Assembly (NCBI GenBank): GCA_964521865.1
Contig: CAZFTJ010000011.1
Span: 1 to 64,000 of the forward strand
DNA: 64,000 nucleotides
Source: CAYSRJ01 sp964521865
Lineage (GTDB): Bacteria > Spirochaetota > B62-G9 > DRHN01
Direction: 5' to 3'
Below, piece after piece: positions 25,660 through 35,600 of the stretch. The notes under the pieces were generated by a model. It did no database searches, had not been told where the DNA came from, and saw only the letters and a program-made list of their open reading frames with translations. The translations under genes were made by a program, and so were the position numbers. Within the stretch, counting starts at the first letter, position 1. Each line of letters opens with the position of its first letter.

Positions 25660-26057
25660 GCTACCTTGTCGATACTCACTACTTACTTTGGTCGCTTATC
25701 GATCCTTCCCAAATCAAAAAACATGCGATAGAGATTCTCACAAACACCCAAACGATAAAGTATATGAGCAAAATAAGCTTATGGGAAATAACGTTGAAGT
25801 ATTCCCTCGGCAAGCTCAAACTCGAAGGTACTACGCCTGAGGAAATACTCAGTGCGTCCCTGGAATCCGGGTATAAGATCCTCGACATTAGTGAAGATGA
25901 TATTGTTACATCACATCTTCTGCCGTTTATCGAAAATCACAGAGATCCTTTTGATCGACTACTGGTGTGGCAGTGTATAAGAAACGATATCGTACTCGTT
26001 ACCGCAGACGTCCGGCTGAAAGGGTATAAACCGCACGGGCTAAAGATAGCCGTATGA
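25656..26057 (+). CDS. PIN-domain toxin (VapC-like, PIN_SF)
   Basis: A 133-residue PIN-domain RNase starting at GTG 25656 within the antitoxin's stop codon. Active-site acids are visible in YLVDTHYLLW (Asp6), the Glu of SLWEITLKYSLGKL, the HRDPFDRLLVWQ motif typical of the VapC subgroup paired with Phd antitoxins, and the final VTADVRLK Asp. It is distinct from the VapC at 330-707 in subgroup and partner. It is likely a sequence-specific RNase inhibited by the upstream antitoxin. Confidence 0.9.
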   Translation: MSYLVDTHYLLWSLIDPSQIKKHAIEILTNTQTIKYMSKISLWEITLKYSLGKLKLEGTTPEEILSASLESGYKILDISEDDIVTSHLLPFIENHRDPFDRLLVWQCIRNDIVLVTADVRLKGYKPHGLKIAV

Positions 26058-26327
26058 GATTCCACCCAAATAAGAAATAAGCAAAGTAGTATCAAAGGGA
26101 ATTAAAGGTGATTTTTAAATGTTATTTTCTATGTAAAAAAGACTGAAGCCACAATCGTTCTTTTTCGTATTTTATGCTACGATTTTGCTACGCTCTAAAA
26201 AGGCGTGTCTTCTCACCAGTCCTCATTCCGCAGGTACAGGATCATATAAACCCCGTCGCCTGCAGCTACGATTGCTTAACTGTTATGCCTCTTGCCATTG
26301 AAATGCTGAAATGTTCTTGAGAATATT
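26058..26327. other. Intergenic region between two toxin-antitoxin loci
   Basis: No intact gene. On the minus strand a short open stretch around 26219-26270 would encode a peptide ending GVYMILYLRNEDW before a stop. It might be the tail of a lost gene, but it is too short to name. The rest is AT-rich without repeats or clear hairpins. Confidence 0.4.
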
Positions 26328-27173
26328 TCATCTTCCTTCCCATGGAGAAATCATTAGGATATCGAGGAGCCCAGAGACTTTCTCATAGACCCTGCGCATA
26401 ATTATATCCCTGTCCTCTTTGTCTGCTACCTCAATAAAGTCTGCAACCCATTTCGGCCCTACATGTTCTATGGATGCGAACTTGCTTTTTATCTTCTCAA
26501 GACCCTCAATAATAAGCTTATTCGTTGTATGAGGTCTGAATTCTGAAGCAAGCCCTTCCACGCCTCCGGGATAGTGCTCGATGCAATAGTATATGTCGTA
26601 AGCATCCTTTTCTTTCATCCGATCATACATTGCCATTCCCTTCATCACAAGGAATGGTACAATCCCTGCAACCTTAAAGCTTGCTTTATCTTTTCCGCCT
26701 TCAGGCAGCTCACCTTCGAGGGTTATAGTGATTGCAGAATCAAATGCAAGATCACAGCCCCGAGCCTTGCGCGCCCGAACATCCTGAACCTTCTGCGTTC
26801 TACGGCCTCTGCCAGTGCCTCCGTATTCCCCTGCCATGAGGTTAACTTCGACAGTTACCGGCTCTGCTCCTTCGATTGTCACTTTTCTGAAAAATCTGAA
26901 AGGTTGTTCTTTGTCCTGCGTATAACCGCGCCTTAGAAATGCTTTCAGTATTGTTTGGTACGTATCATCTGGAATTTTTGAAAAGTCCAGAGCAACGTCA
27001 ATATCGAGGCTGCCGACATGGGGGTCATGAGACTGAGGCAAGAGAAATGTCGGAGTCCATCCTCCGATTATGACCATTTCGTCCTTAATTACTCCGAGGA
27101 GATGAACGAGTTCTAAAAGCACAGCCTTACAGGCGTTGACTTCCCTTTCTCCGTATTGGCTTTTGCTTACCAT
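26328..27173 (-). CDS. AbiEii-like nucleotidyltransferase toxin (type IV toxin-antitoxin)
   Basis: A 281-residue protein of the AbiEii/DUF1814-type nucleotidyltransferase fold. It has MVIIGGWTPTFLL near residue 35, then SLDIDVALDF with the DxD metal motif, and a later VMKGMAMYDRMKEKDAYDIYYC segment typical of this family's C-terminal half. AbiEii toxins transfer nucleotides, for example to tRNA acceptor ends, and cause growth arrest during phage infection. The start ATG 27173 overlaps the end of the upstream AbiEi-like gene by 7 bases, the classical antitoxin-toxin order. It is probably controlled by the palindromic operator at 28240-28259. Confidence 0.8.
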   Translation of the reverse strand: MVSKSQYGEREVNACKAVLLELVHLLGVIKDEMVIIGGWTPTFLLPQSHDPHVGSLDIDVALDFSKIPDDTYQTILKAFLRRGYTQDKEQPFRFFRKVTIEGAEPVTVEVNLMAGEYGGTGRGRRTQKVQDVRARKARGCDLAFDSAITITLEGELPEGGKDKASFKVAGIVPFLVMKGMAMYDRMKEKDAYDIYYCIEHYPGGVEGLASEFRPHTTNKLIIEGLEKIKSKFASIEHVGPKWVADFIEVADKEDRDIIMRRVYEKVSGLLDILMISPWEGR

Positions 27174-28249
27174 TTGTGCCTTATCTTTTGTTCAAATACG
27201 GCCTGCGCTGCTTCTTCGCCCCTTCCCTTGTAACTCTTCAGATCGAGGTAAAGCTGGATGTCAGATACAACGCTAATGCCGTTAATATCCTGAAGACCGT
27301 AAAAAACACCTTCATCGAACGGTTGTAGCAGGGTAACATTTGCCCCGCTTTCCACTTTCTTAAACTGAAGGGTTTTTGCAATATCATCAAGATTGCCATC
27401 AACATATGAAAAGAATCTCATAAATCTTACAAATGGCGCCACCTTCCTTGCACCGGAAAATAATGCGAGCCCATAGCGATACTTTCTTTTTCCACACTCT
27501 CTTTTTATTGCAGCCTCAAGCTGGTCTTCTGAAAACCCTGAATAGTAGGAAAAGCTTTGATTCCTTTCATAAGAATAATTATTAACCCATTGAAGAAGCA
27601 CTTCTTCTGGTTTGACAAGGCAGAAAGTCTTGTTTTTTTCTTGAATCCATTCTTCGGAAAGAAGCGCCTGTTTTACCCTTGAGGTCAGCCCCATGCTGAT
27701 GCGCGCTTCCCTTGACAGGTCTTCTACGTACCATTTCTTTGAAGGATCTGAGAGAAGCACTCTCAGTATCCTGCTTGATTTTGGAGAAAAGACAGACTTT
27801 GAGATACGGGCAGAAGTGAAAGGATTAGGTCTCCCGCTCCTTTCTATAAATATATTCTTGAAGGACAGGAAGGCATTTCCAGCCAGGTCAATGCAACCAA
27901 TACCTGCCTCTTTACATATCTGCCTGCTTGCATCGCTTAAATAAGGTGCAACCAGTATGCAATATGAGTCTTTAACCCCCTTAAGGTATTCTTTAAGCTG
28001 AGCAATTGCCATTCTTACAAGACGGGGCTCACCTTGTGATTTTACTTCCACAATAAATTTTGCCGGCTTGCCGGAAATAAGGGTACTCAATACAAAATCA
28101 ACTTCTTTATTATCAATTCTGACATTGGTTTTAGATTTTTTTAGTTCAAGGAAGGTAATATCTGAAAAGACAGATATTATGCTTTTCAGCGCAGTTTTAA
28201 GCAGATCATTCTTAGAAATCCGTTTCACTATAGAAGCCTGTTTCACCAT
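27167..28249 (-). CDS. AbiEi-like antitoxin/repressor with PD-(D/E)xK-like N-terminus
   Basis: A 360-residue partner of the nucleotidyltransferase. The N-terminal 100 residues contain EVDFVLSTL and FIVEVKSQGEPRLVRMAIAQL, a restriction-endonuclease-like D...ExK arrangement. Then come GIGCIDLAGNAFLSFKNIFIE and the winged-helix-like ILRVLLSDPSKKWYVEDLSREARISMGLTSRVKQAL, the likely DNA-binding part. The rest matches the C-terminal domain of AbiEi-family antitoxins. Its start codon lies inside a perfect palindrome, pointing to autoregulation by binding there (known for AbiEi). Whether the nuclease-like fold is active is unknown. Confidence 0.75.
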   Translation of the reverse strand: MVKQASIVKRISKNDLLKTALKSIISVFSDITFLELKKSKTNVRIDNKEVDFVLSTLISGKPAKFIVEVKSQGEPRLVRMAIAQLKEYLKGVKDSYCILVAPYLSDASRQICKEAGIGCIDLAGNAFLSFKNIFIERSGRPNPFTSARISKSVFSPKSSRILRVLLSDPSKKWYVEDLSREARISMGLTSRVKQALLSEEWIQEKNKTFCLVKPEEVLLQWVNNYSYERNQSFSYYSGFSEDQLEAAIKRECGKRKYRYGLALFSGARKVAPFVRFMRFFSYVDGNLDDIAKTLQFKKVESGANVTLLQPFDEGVFYGLQDINGISVVSDIQLYLDLKSYKGRGEEAAQAVFEQKIRHKW

Positions 28250-28277
28250 ATGGTGAAACTATATATTATAGTGAAAC
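28222..28277 (-). promoter_or_regulatory. Operator array of the AbiE-like operon
   Basis: The perfect 20-base palindrome GTTTCACCATATGGTGAAAC (28240-28259) includes the ATG of the antitoxin gene (28247-28249). A second, outer inverted pair uses the same half-site: GTTTCACTATA (28222-28232) and TATAGTGAAAC (28267-28277). Four GTTTCAC half-sites in symmetric order across the start codon fit cooperative binding by a dimeric autorepressor. Confidence 0.8.
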
Positions 28278-28649
28278 AAAAGTCAAGCTTTCTTAATTCG
28301 AGAGCGGCATACAAGCGAGCTAGTGGAAAATGCGAATGCACCATGATGATCTGTAGCCGTCACACCGGTCTTTGTAGCGTGATGCTTCGGGGCGTACGAG
28401 AGGTTCACCAACTTACGGCTGGTGTTCCTTATTCCCTCAGCAATGTCGTTGCCGTGTATCAGACCTTCCACCGGAATGATCCGGGTTATGAATGAAGGAA
28501 GAAGTGATGGGTTTTCACAAAACTATCATATGGCTCAGGTCCCGCTCCCAACACGTATGAGCTGTAAATTTTCATTTTTCCCAGAAATTATTGGAACTTT
28601 TTTCTGTATGTGCTGCTGGTGTATATAAATTTACAGCGAGCGGTTCTGA
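28278..28649. other. Gene-poor stretch between the AbiE-like operon and the giant-protein operon
   Basis: I see no gene that resembles a known family. The composition is mixed and turns AT-rich towards 28650. No T-tailed hairpin was recognised for either strand. It marks the 3' border of the giant-protein operon (minus strand) and the promoter side of the AbiE-like operon. Confidence 0.5.
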
Positions 28650-29684
28650 TTAATGCTTTTTCAACATTTCTTCCGGATTTTTGAATCGAACATACTGATA
28701 ATCTTCATTCGTTCCGGCCCACATTGCATACACATAACCGTCATCCGTGTTATTCACAACTTTTACATCAATTTCATAGTATATTGACCCATCCGGTTTC
28801 ATTTTCTGACGAGCTATTTTTTTGAAGTAATTTACGGGCATTGGTTCGAATATTTTATAAAGCCTTTCTTCCCACCAGTCGAAGATATACACTCCGCCTT
28901 CACTAACCGTTTCTTTTTCACCATCATATCCACTGTAACCGTACATAAAGCTCATGTAGATGTACCGCCTGTCTTTTGATAGATCGTAGTTTAGATAGTA
29001 GGTATCTATATACATTGTAAGATTATAATCTCGACTATCCAATATTCTTACTTCTTTTGTTTTGAGGTTGTATTTGTAGATTTTGAAATGATTGTGAAGA
29101 TTTCCGACTTCTTCGTATGAAGAATCGTGATAGATTCCCAATACTAGAAGCCATTCGCCTTTGACATCTAAAAGACGGTATATATCAATATCATCAGGTG
29201 AATGGAGCTTTATCTCTAAATCTAACAAATCACTTCTTTTTTCTAAATTAGGATTATAAGCTTTTATTATATAAACATGAGTTAAGGCAAGTATATTACC
29301 AAATTTATCTTTAAATATATTTATTGTATTATTATTTTCTCCTATTATAAATCCATCAGCCCATGTAAATATTTCTTTATCGCCAATATATAATTTCTCG
29401 TTATACTTTCCTGTACCGTTATACAAATTATTCTTAGAATATTTTTGAAGCAGCCATCCTTCATCGTCAGGAGGTGTTTTAATCTTAATAAAATATTTAT
29501 CATCAAATTTCTCGTTTTTTATTTTTTCATAACAATTTATAAATCGAAATGGTATATTTTTTTTCTTGTATTCATCAAATTTTGAATATTTAATTTTAGA
29601 ATAATCTATGTTATTATGAAAAATAAAAGATATTAGAAGTATACATAACCCAATTAATATTCCAAATTTTATTTGTAATTTCAT
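28650..29684 (-). CDS. AT-rich membrane-anchored protein, candidate immunity protein
   Basis: A 344-residue protein of no family I recognise. Residues 6-23 are one hydrophobic segment (FGILIGLCILLISFIF) that could anchor it in the inner membrane with the rest in the periplasm. The body is rich in Lys, Asn, Asp, Tyr and Ile and has regularly spaced strand-like phrases (WADGFIIGE, GNILALTHVYIIKAY, WLLVLGIY, YIYMSFMYGYSG, GGVYIFDWW), which suggest a beta-propeller-like repeat. Its base composition is far more AT-rich than the operon upstream. It starts 13 bases after the giant gene's stop, so it is last in that operon. Position, anchor and composition fit an immunity protein for the giant protein's C-terminal domain (inference). 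A lipoprotein with a very short signal is a less likely reading. Confidence 0.6.
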   Translation of the reverse strand: MKLQIKFGILIGLCILLISFIFHNNIDYSKIKYSKFDEYKKKNIPFRFINCYEKIKNEKFDDKYFIKIKTPPDDEGWLLQKYSKNNLYNGTGKYNEKLYIGDKEIFTWADGFIIGENNNTINIFKDKFGNILALTHVYIIKAYNPNLEKRSDLLDLEIKLHSPDDIDIYRLLDVKGEWLLVLGIYHDSSYEEVGNLHNHFKIYKYNLKTKEVRILDSRDYNLTMYIDTYYLNYDLSKDRRYIYMSFMYGYSGYDGEKETVSEGGVYIFDWWEERLYKIFEPMPVNYFKKIARQKMKPDGSIYYEIDVKVVNNTDDGYVYAMWAGTNEDYQYVRFKNPEEMLKKH

Positions 29685-29697
29685 TATATAGACCTAT

Positions 29698-32600
29698 CTA
29701 ATAATCTCCTATTATATAATCTAGCAATTTGTCAATATCAATTGTTGTTAACACAGAATAATTTGATAAAGATAGTGAATAATTATAATTACCGAAAGTT
29801 TTATAATATTCTTTTTCCGAATAATTATTAAACTTTTTCCATTCCTCTTTAAAATCAAACTTTCCATATTCCATTACGGTATTCAAGAAATTTTCAAACT
29901 GTTTCGACAATCTTTTACCTTTCCACTCAGTCAATGGCACTGAAGTAAACTGATTATCACCGACTCCACTATAATTCACATCCCATCTTTGGCCTCCAAG
30001 AGTCTGCACAAATATGTGTGAGGACCCACCTCCCACATTATCCCACGACCACACCGGTAAAAACCCTCTCCTGATCATCTCGTCAACCGCACCATTGAAC
30101 TCTTCTTTACTCATCCCCTGCACATCTATCAATGAATCGGTACGCGTAAAGTACTCCTTCCCCTCCCCTTCCTGCATAAACTTATTTATATCTTCAGCAA
30201 GCTTGGTATAGTACAACTCCGTGTTCGCGATTCTCTCGTACTTAGCACTTCCCTGTCTTACTGGGTACCACTCATCCTTCACATAATCCGTCTCTCCAAG
30301 CATTGCATATGTTTCGACTATTACATTACCGCCGTAGTAATTACATAACGCAGTGCCGCTTCTCCCCGGTAAATATACATACTCCCTCCCATCGGACCCC
30401 ATAAACCGTACAGGATCCTTATTCCCCTTTGCCCAATCGCTTTCTCCTCGCAATCCTTCAAATACATCCCCGAATATCCTTTCAGTCAAGATATACGGAT
30501 TTTCAATTACCTCGTGCAATGCCGTAGCCACCTTTTCTATATTTTCAAGCAATTCTTTCTCAGTATTTCCTGCAACTTCCATATACCCCGATCCATCCAA
30601 TCCAGGCTCACCCACAAAATCGTTAGTATAGCCATACCGCTGAAGCAGCACCCCTCCAGCTCCCAGGTCGCTGCGTAACGGCGAAAAAAGAAAATATCCT
30701 TCAATATCCGACCCTATTGAAAGATCATCCCTGATCATTATTTCAGTCCCTTCCACCTTTTCACCCTCGTCCCTGACAAGCTGTTTCCCAAGAGCAATCT
30801 CCTTAACTATGTCCGAATACCCCTTCGCCATAATTCCTCTTTCAATGAGCTCTTCTATCAAATCGCTTCCCCCCGCTTCAATTGCACCTTTATACATGCT
30901 CGCTATTACGCGTATCGTCTCACTGTCAGTTCCTTCGAGTTCGGCAAACATCAATTTAATATTCTTCCCTTCCATAAATTGACCCTGCGCTCTCTTGAAT
31001 ACTTCAAACTCATCCCCTCCATACTCAAATACTGCAGAATAATAGTCCATCTCTCCATCAGCCACATTAAACGTATCTTTCAATCCCTCCCATACCCTGA
31101 GACTGAAATCAAGACTTCCCACCCTGTTGCCAAGCATATTCCCGGATGTATCGCGCGCAGCTTCCAACAGTCTATCGCTCTCCACTGCATTTATTCTTGC
31201 CTTTTCTTCTGTAATCATGTATTCAGCGCGATGTTTACTGCCTTCCTCCAGCAATCTGCCATACTCATTCTCCGAAGCATAGGCCATGTAGCTCGTATAC
31301 TTTGCGGCTGAGTTCAAATCCCACTGCAGCACTCCCTCCTCATTGATAGATGCTGCTGCTCCTTCACCAAACATTTCTAACCCTTCCTTCGTATAATCGA
31401 ATCCATAAAGCTCACCCTTCTCCAGTAGAGCCGCTAGAGCTGCGACAGCATCCGAATCGATTGTACCGTCAGCATACCGCAGCAGATTGCCAGCAGTATA
31501 GTTTTGCTTGCTTTCCAAATCTCCTCCTGAATACTGCGCTTCATACTTTTCAACCCGGTCAAGACCGGCCATTGTTCTACTCAGATTGTATGCAGCAAGG
31601 TTCAGCCCGCCTGTTGATACATCCCAGGAAAATCCCACTTCACTCCCCAGTGTTACCGCAAGCATCCCCACCTCATGCTTGCCGCCTAAATCAGCGGTGT
31701 TCAGAACATTAATCCTGAATCCGTCAGCAGCTCCGGTAAGATTATTGATCGCCTCCTCAGTCAATCCGCCTATCAAATCGCCCATTCGCTTCATATCGGT
31801 ATTGAAGTAATCTGTGACAATCGCCCCCCTCCCGGCGTCTTCAAGCACATTGTAGTTATACCCCCCTTCACTCCAGCTCGCGCCGTGCATCACATCAAAA
31901 CTGCTCGCTACATAGCTCCCGCCAAATGCACCAAGCGAGCCCGCAAGCCCCATGCCGATCCCGGTTTCGAAACTGTCCAAACTCCATCCCAGTTTGCCGG
32001 ATTCGTTAAAATCGACCGCATGCACCACACTGCCAAAGGCAGAATCAAAGATAAAACTTGATGTATCTATGCCCGCATTTGTCAGCCTGCAGCCGAACCC
32101 GGTCCCAAGATCTATCCCCGACTTGATCCCTGCAGTCAAACTGTTCAACCCAAATGTCCCGAACGATGTTGCGGTACTCTTCAGTATGTCAAGTCCCGCC
32201 TCATCCCAATCGATCTTCCCCTCCATAGCTGTAGTCGATGTGGTGAACACATTCCACCCGACCTGCACCGCAGTCTGCGCCAGAAGTGAGGTCCCTGCCG
32301 TGGCAATCGCCGCCGTTACATTCCCGATCGATTTCAGGGACGGCCCGCCCGGTATAAGCGGCTTGTCGAAAAACCCGCCGTCCTCCTTTGCAAGCGCCTC
32401 TGCCTCGAGCACGGTATAGCGCTGATACTCGAGCATAATACGCCCCGTTTCGAGTGGCTTGTTCTGACAATAGCTGATTTCACTGACAAGAAGCATCTGG
32501 TACTCTGAAAAATTTTGATCTCCTTCGGCAGATTCCTCCTTTCCAACTCCAAAAATCGATACCAGCTCATCCATGAGCTTTCCCACAAATCCGGACAACG

Positions 32601-35600
32601 CGTCAAGCAATCCCGTGCTGCTGTTCTCACGGACATACCGTGCAGTGTCCTCTTCGGTCGGCAGGCGACCTATGTGCTCCCGGTATATATCCCCGATACT
32701 ACGTCCGACTCCAAGTACTTTCTCTTTTGCGCGCCGCAGGCGCTCCACCTCTTCCATAACGAATATCTTCATTTCCGTGCTGTCACCGGCAGATTTCAGC
32801 TCGTCTATACCGGCCAGTCGAAACAAGTCATCCGGCACGGCATAGGATCCGTATTCTCGTATACGTACCGTCTCCTTTTTTCGTCCTCCCAGCAGGCTGT
32901 AATCAACAACAAACTTTTTTTCATATCCACCCGTCTTCTTTGAAAACCCAACATCCTCGGCGGTCAGAAACTCCTCGAGCATTTCCCTGTTGGCTCTGTC
33001 AAGTCCTCGTATCCCGGCGAGAATTTTCTCACGCGCCTTCTTCAACTGATAATAGAGTCTTTCAGCCTCGAACTCCTCCTTCTTCTCATCTAAAGACATG
33101 ATGCGGCTTTGAAGCGCTTCGATCGCCTCCTCCACCACAGTGTTTTTCAACCCTACGCTTCGCATCCTCCCGAACGTTCTGTTTGCGATCATCTCATAGT
33201 CGGTTATCCACTGCGGTATGGTAAGATCATCTATATATTCATCCACAAGTCCTTCTGTACCCCTCTGCATATCACCCATATCCATACCCGTGTCACCTGC
33301 AATGAGCGTTATTCCACGTTCGAGTTCTTCAATCCATCCGTCATCGGCAGTTTGCCTGCCAGACACATCCTGTAGCCACTGTTCCCGCATCGTGATATAC
33401 TCGACCTCTTTTTCATGCCATTTTTCACCAGCATTCAAGAAGCGTGAGCGCATCTCATTAATCCATTCCCGGTAGGCTCCTTTCAATCTGCCCGCCTGCT
33501 TCTCCCAGGCATGTATCCCGTTCAATTCACCACGTTCCACCTTTTCAAAAAACCTGCTCTTTTCCTCAACCATGTTCCCCAGCTGAAGATCAAATCTGTA
33601 CTCCTCAAACGCCGCCCTGTCGGAAATAAACGCTCTTTCAATACTCCCGGTATCGTTCAGGATACCAATAAAAAGTTCTTCACCAAACATGATGTTGAAG
33701 TAGCCGAGATCAGACACTTCTTCAAAAAGCTCCTGCTTTCTCTTTGCCTCGGATTGCATCAGTTTCTCTGCTGAAAAATCAAAGACATCGAGAACAACGC
33801 CGTCTGCAACAATATCTTCAAAACGAACTATGTCCTCTTCCCCTATCCCGTACTTCTCCTTGAGTTTCTCGAACCCCACACCCCACAGTGCAATGTCTTC
33901 TGCCGTCAGTTCTTCTTCATCAGCCAAACCGGTTAAAACTGCATAGAGAAGGCGAAGCTCACTTGCCTGCTCCTTCCTCTTTGCAAGCATAAGCAGAGAA
34001 CGGTATTTCTCCTCCACACCTCCCGCATCAAATTCATCCCATGAACCGGAAAAGCGCGATACATACTGCTCGAAAAGTTCCTGCTCTTTTTTGAGAAGTC
34101 CTGCCAGCCCGTAATCTATCTCCTGCTTGGTTATCTTTTCTTCCAGTGCATAGGCCTCTTTCTTCGAAACAAAGGCTGTGTATCGCGAAAACTCTCCCTC
34201 AAAAAAATCCTGATAACGCACCTGATACCTACTTTCCGCATCCTCGAGGAGCCCTTTTAGGGCCGAGGATTGATCTGCCACATAGTCTTCCAGCTCTACA
34301 ACCATCATACCGATACTCGGTTCGATAATATTATTGAATATCTCTCCTCCTTTTTCGGCGATAAAATCTCTCAAGAAATAAATGTACGCCTCCGTCCTCG
34401 TTTCAATACCCGCATTTTTCAGTCCCTCACTCAAAATTTCATAGGCAGGCGACCCCCTGTTGAGGTTTAGCGCGGCATACTGCCTGTTAATGCCTTTCAA
34501 TAGATCGATCCTGTGTTCCCTGTCCGTAATTTTGCCGTCAAGGTTCGTCTTCAGCTCTTCCGGGATATCGGGGTTGTCTTTCGACTGAATCATCGCATCG
34601 ATCTCGCCCTCTAGCATTCGAAGCTCGTCATCTATGAGAGCATGCAAAATCTGCAGGATGAAAAACGCTTGCTGCGCGCAGTTGACCGATTCCTGCCTTG
34701 CTTCAAGCTCAACTGCAATACGGGCAAGCTCGTCTTCGGAATAGATGTCCCCCATACCAGCATATCGAGCATTGGAATCACCCGCATAAACATCCGCCAA
34801 CCCGACCCTGGCAGCAACAATATCCTTTCCCTGTATTTTAACCTCCCTCAATACGTCAAAACGCGCCTCAGCACGGGCAAGTTTTTCAGCATAGTCGAGA
34901 AGCTGTGTTTTATACAGTGAAACCGCGCTCTGCCCGGAATCATCCGCCAGGTATATGTTCTTTGCGTAGAAATACACCTCCTTTGCCTCGAGATAATCAC
35001 GGTACTTCTGATCCACGATCGTTTTTTGCAGGTTCATATCCTCTACAATCTCGTTGTACGCCGTGCGGGCCGCATCGATTTCCGTTTCGATTCTTTCAAC
35101 AGCATACTGCAACCGATCGACTTCATTACGCCTGTACGCTGCTTCTTCCTCAGCTTTTGAAAGCGCCCGGACCAGGTCACTGTTCGACAGCTCTGCCTCA
35201 CACACCGAAGCGATGAGGTATAAAAGCCCATTGCCCGTAAAAACGCCGTCCGGAATGTCTCCACCGGCGCTGTCTGTCACGGGAATATCCGAGGCATAGT
35301 AGGATAGAAGATCGCTTTTCACATGTAAATCTGATACCTGTTCCTCATCCATTGCCGCGATTGATTCATACCCGTGGTTGTTGAAAATATCGAGTGAGTT
35401 GAAGTGCTCGATATTTATAGCATGATCCTCTATAACACAGGCAAGCCACTTTTCAGCATCCCCTTGAAGATCCCTGAGTCTTGCAAGAGACACGATTGCC
35501 TGCATAAACCTGTTCTGAAATTCTATGTAGCTGTTCAACCCATAGGCTCCTGACACAAAGGTCGGTGCCGTTTTTACACTCCCCGAACCATCACTCCCAA

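Noticed and set aside
26219..26270. Short minus-strand peptide ending LYLRNEDW
   Set aside because: Too short to identify; possibly the tail of a lost gene.
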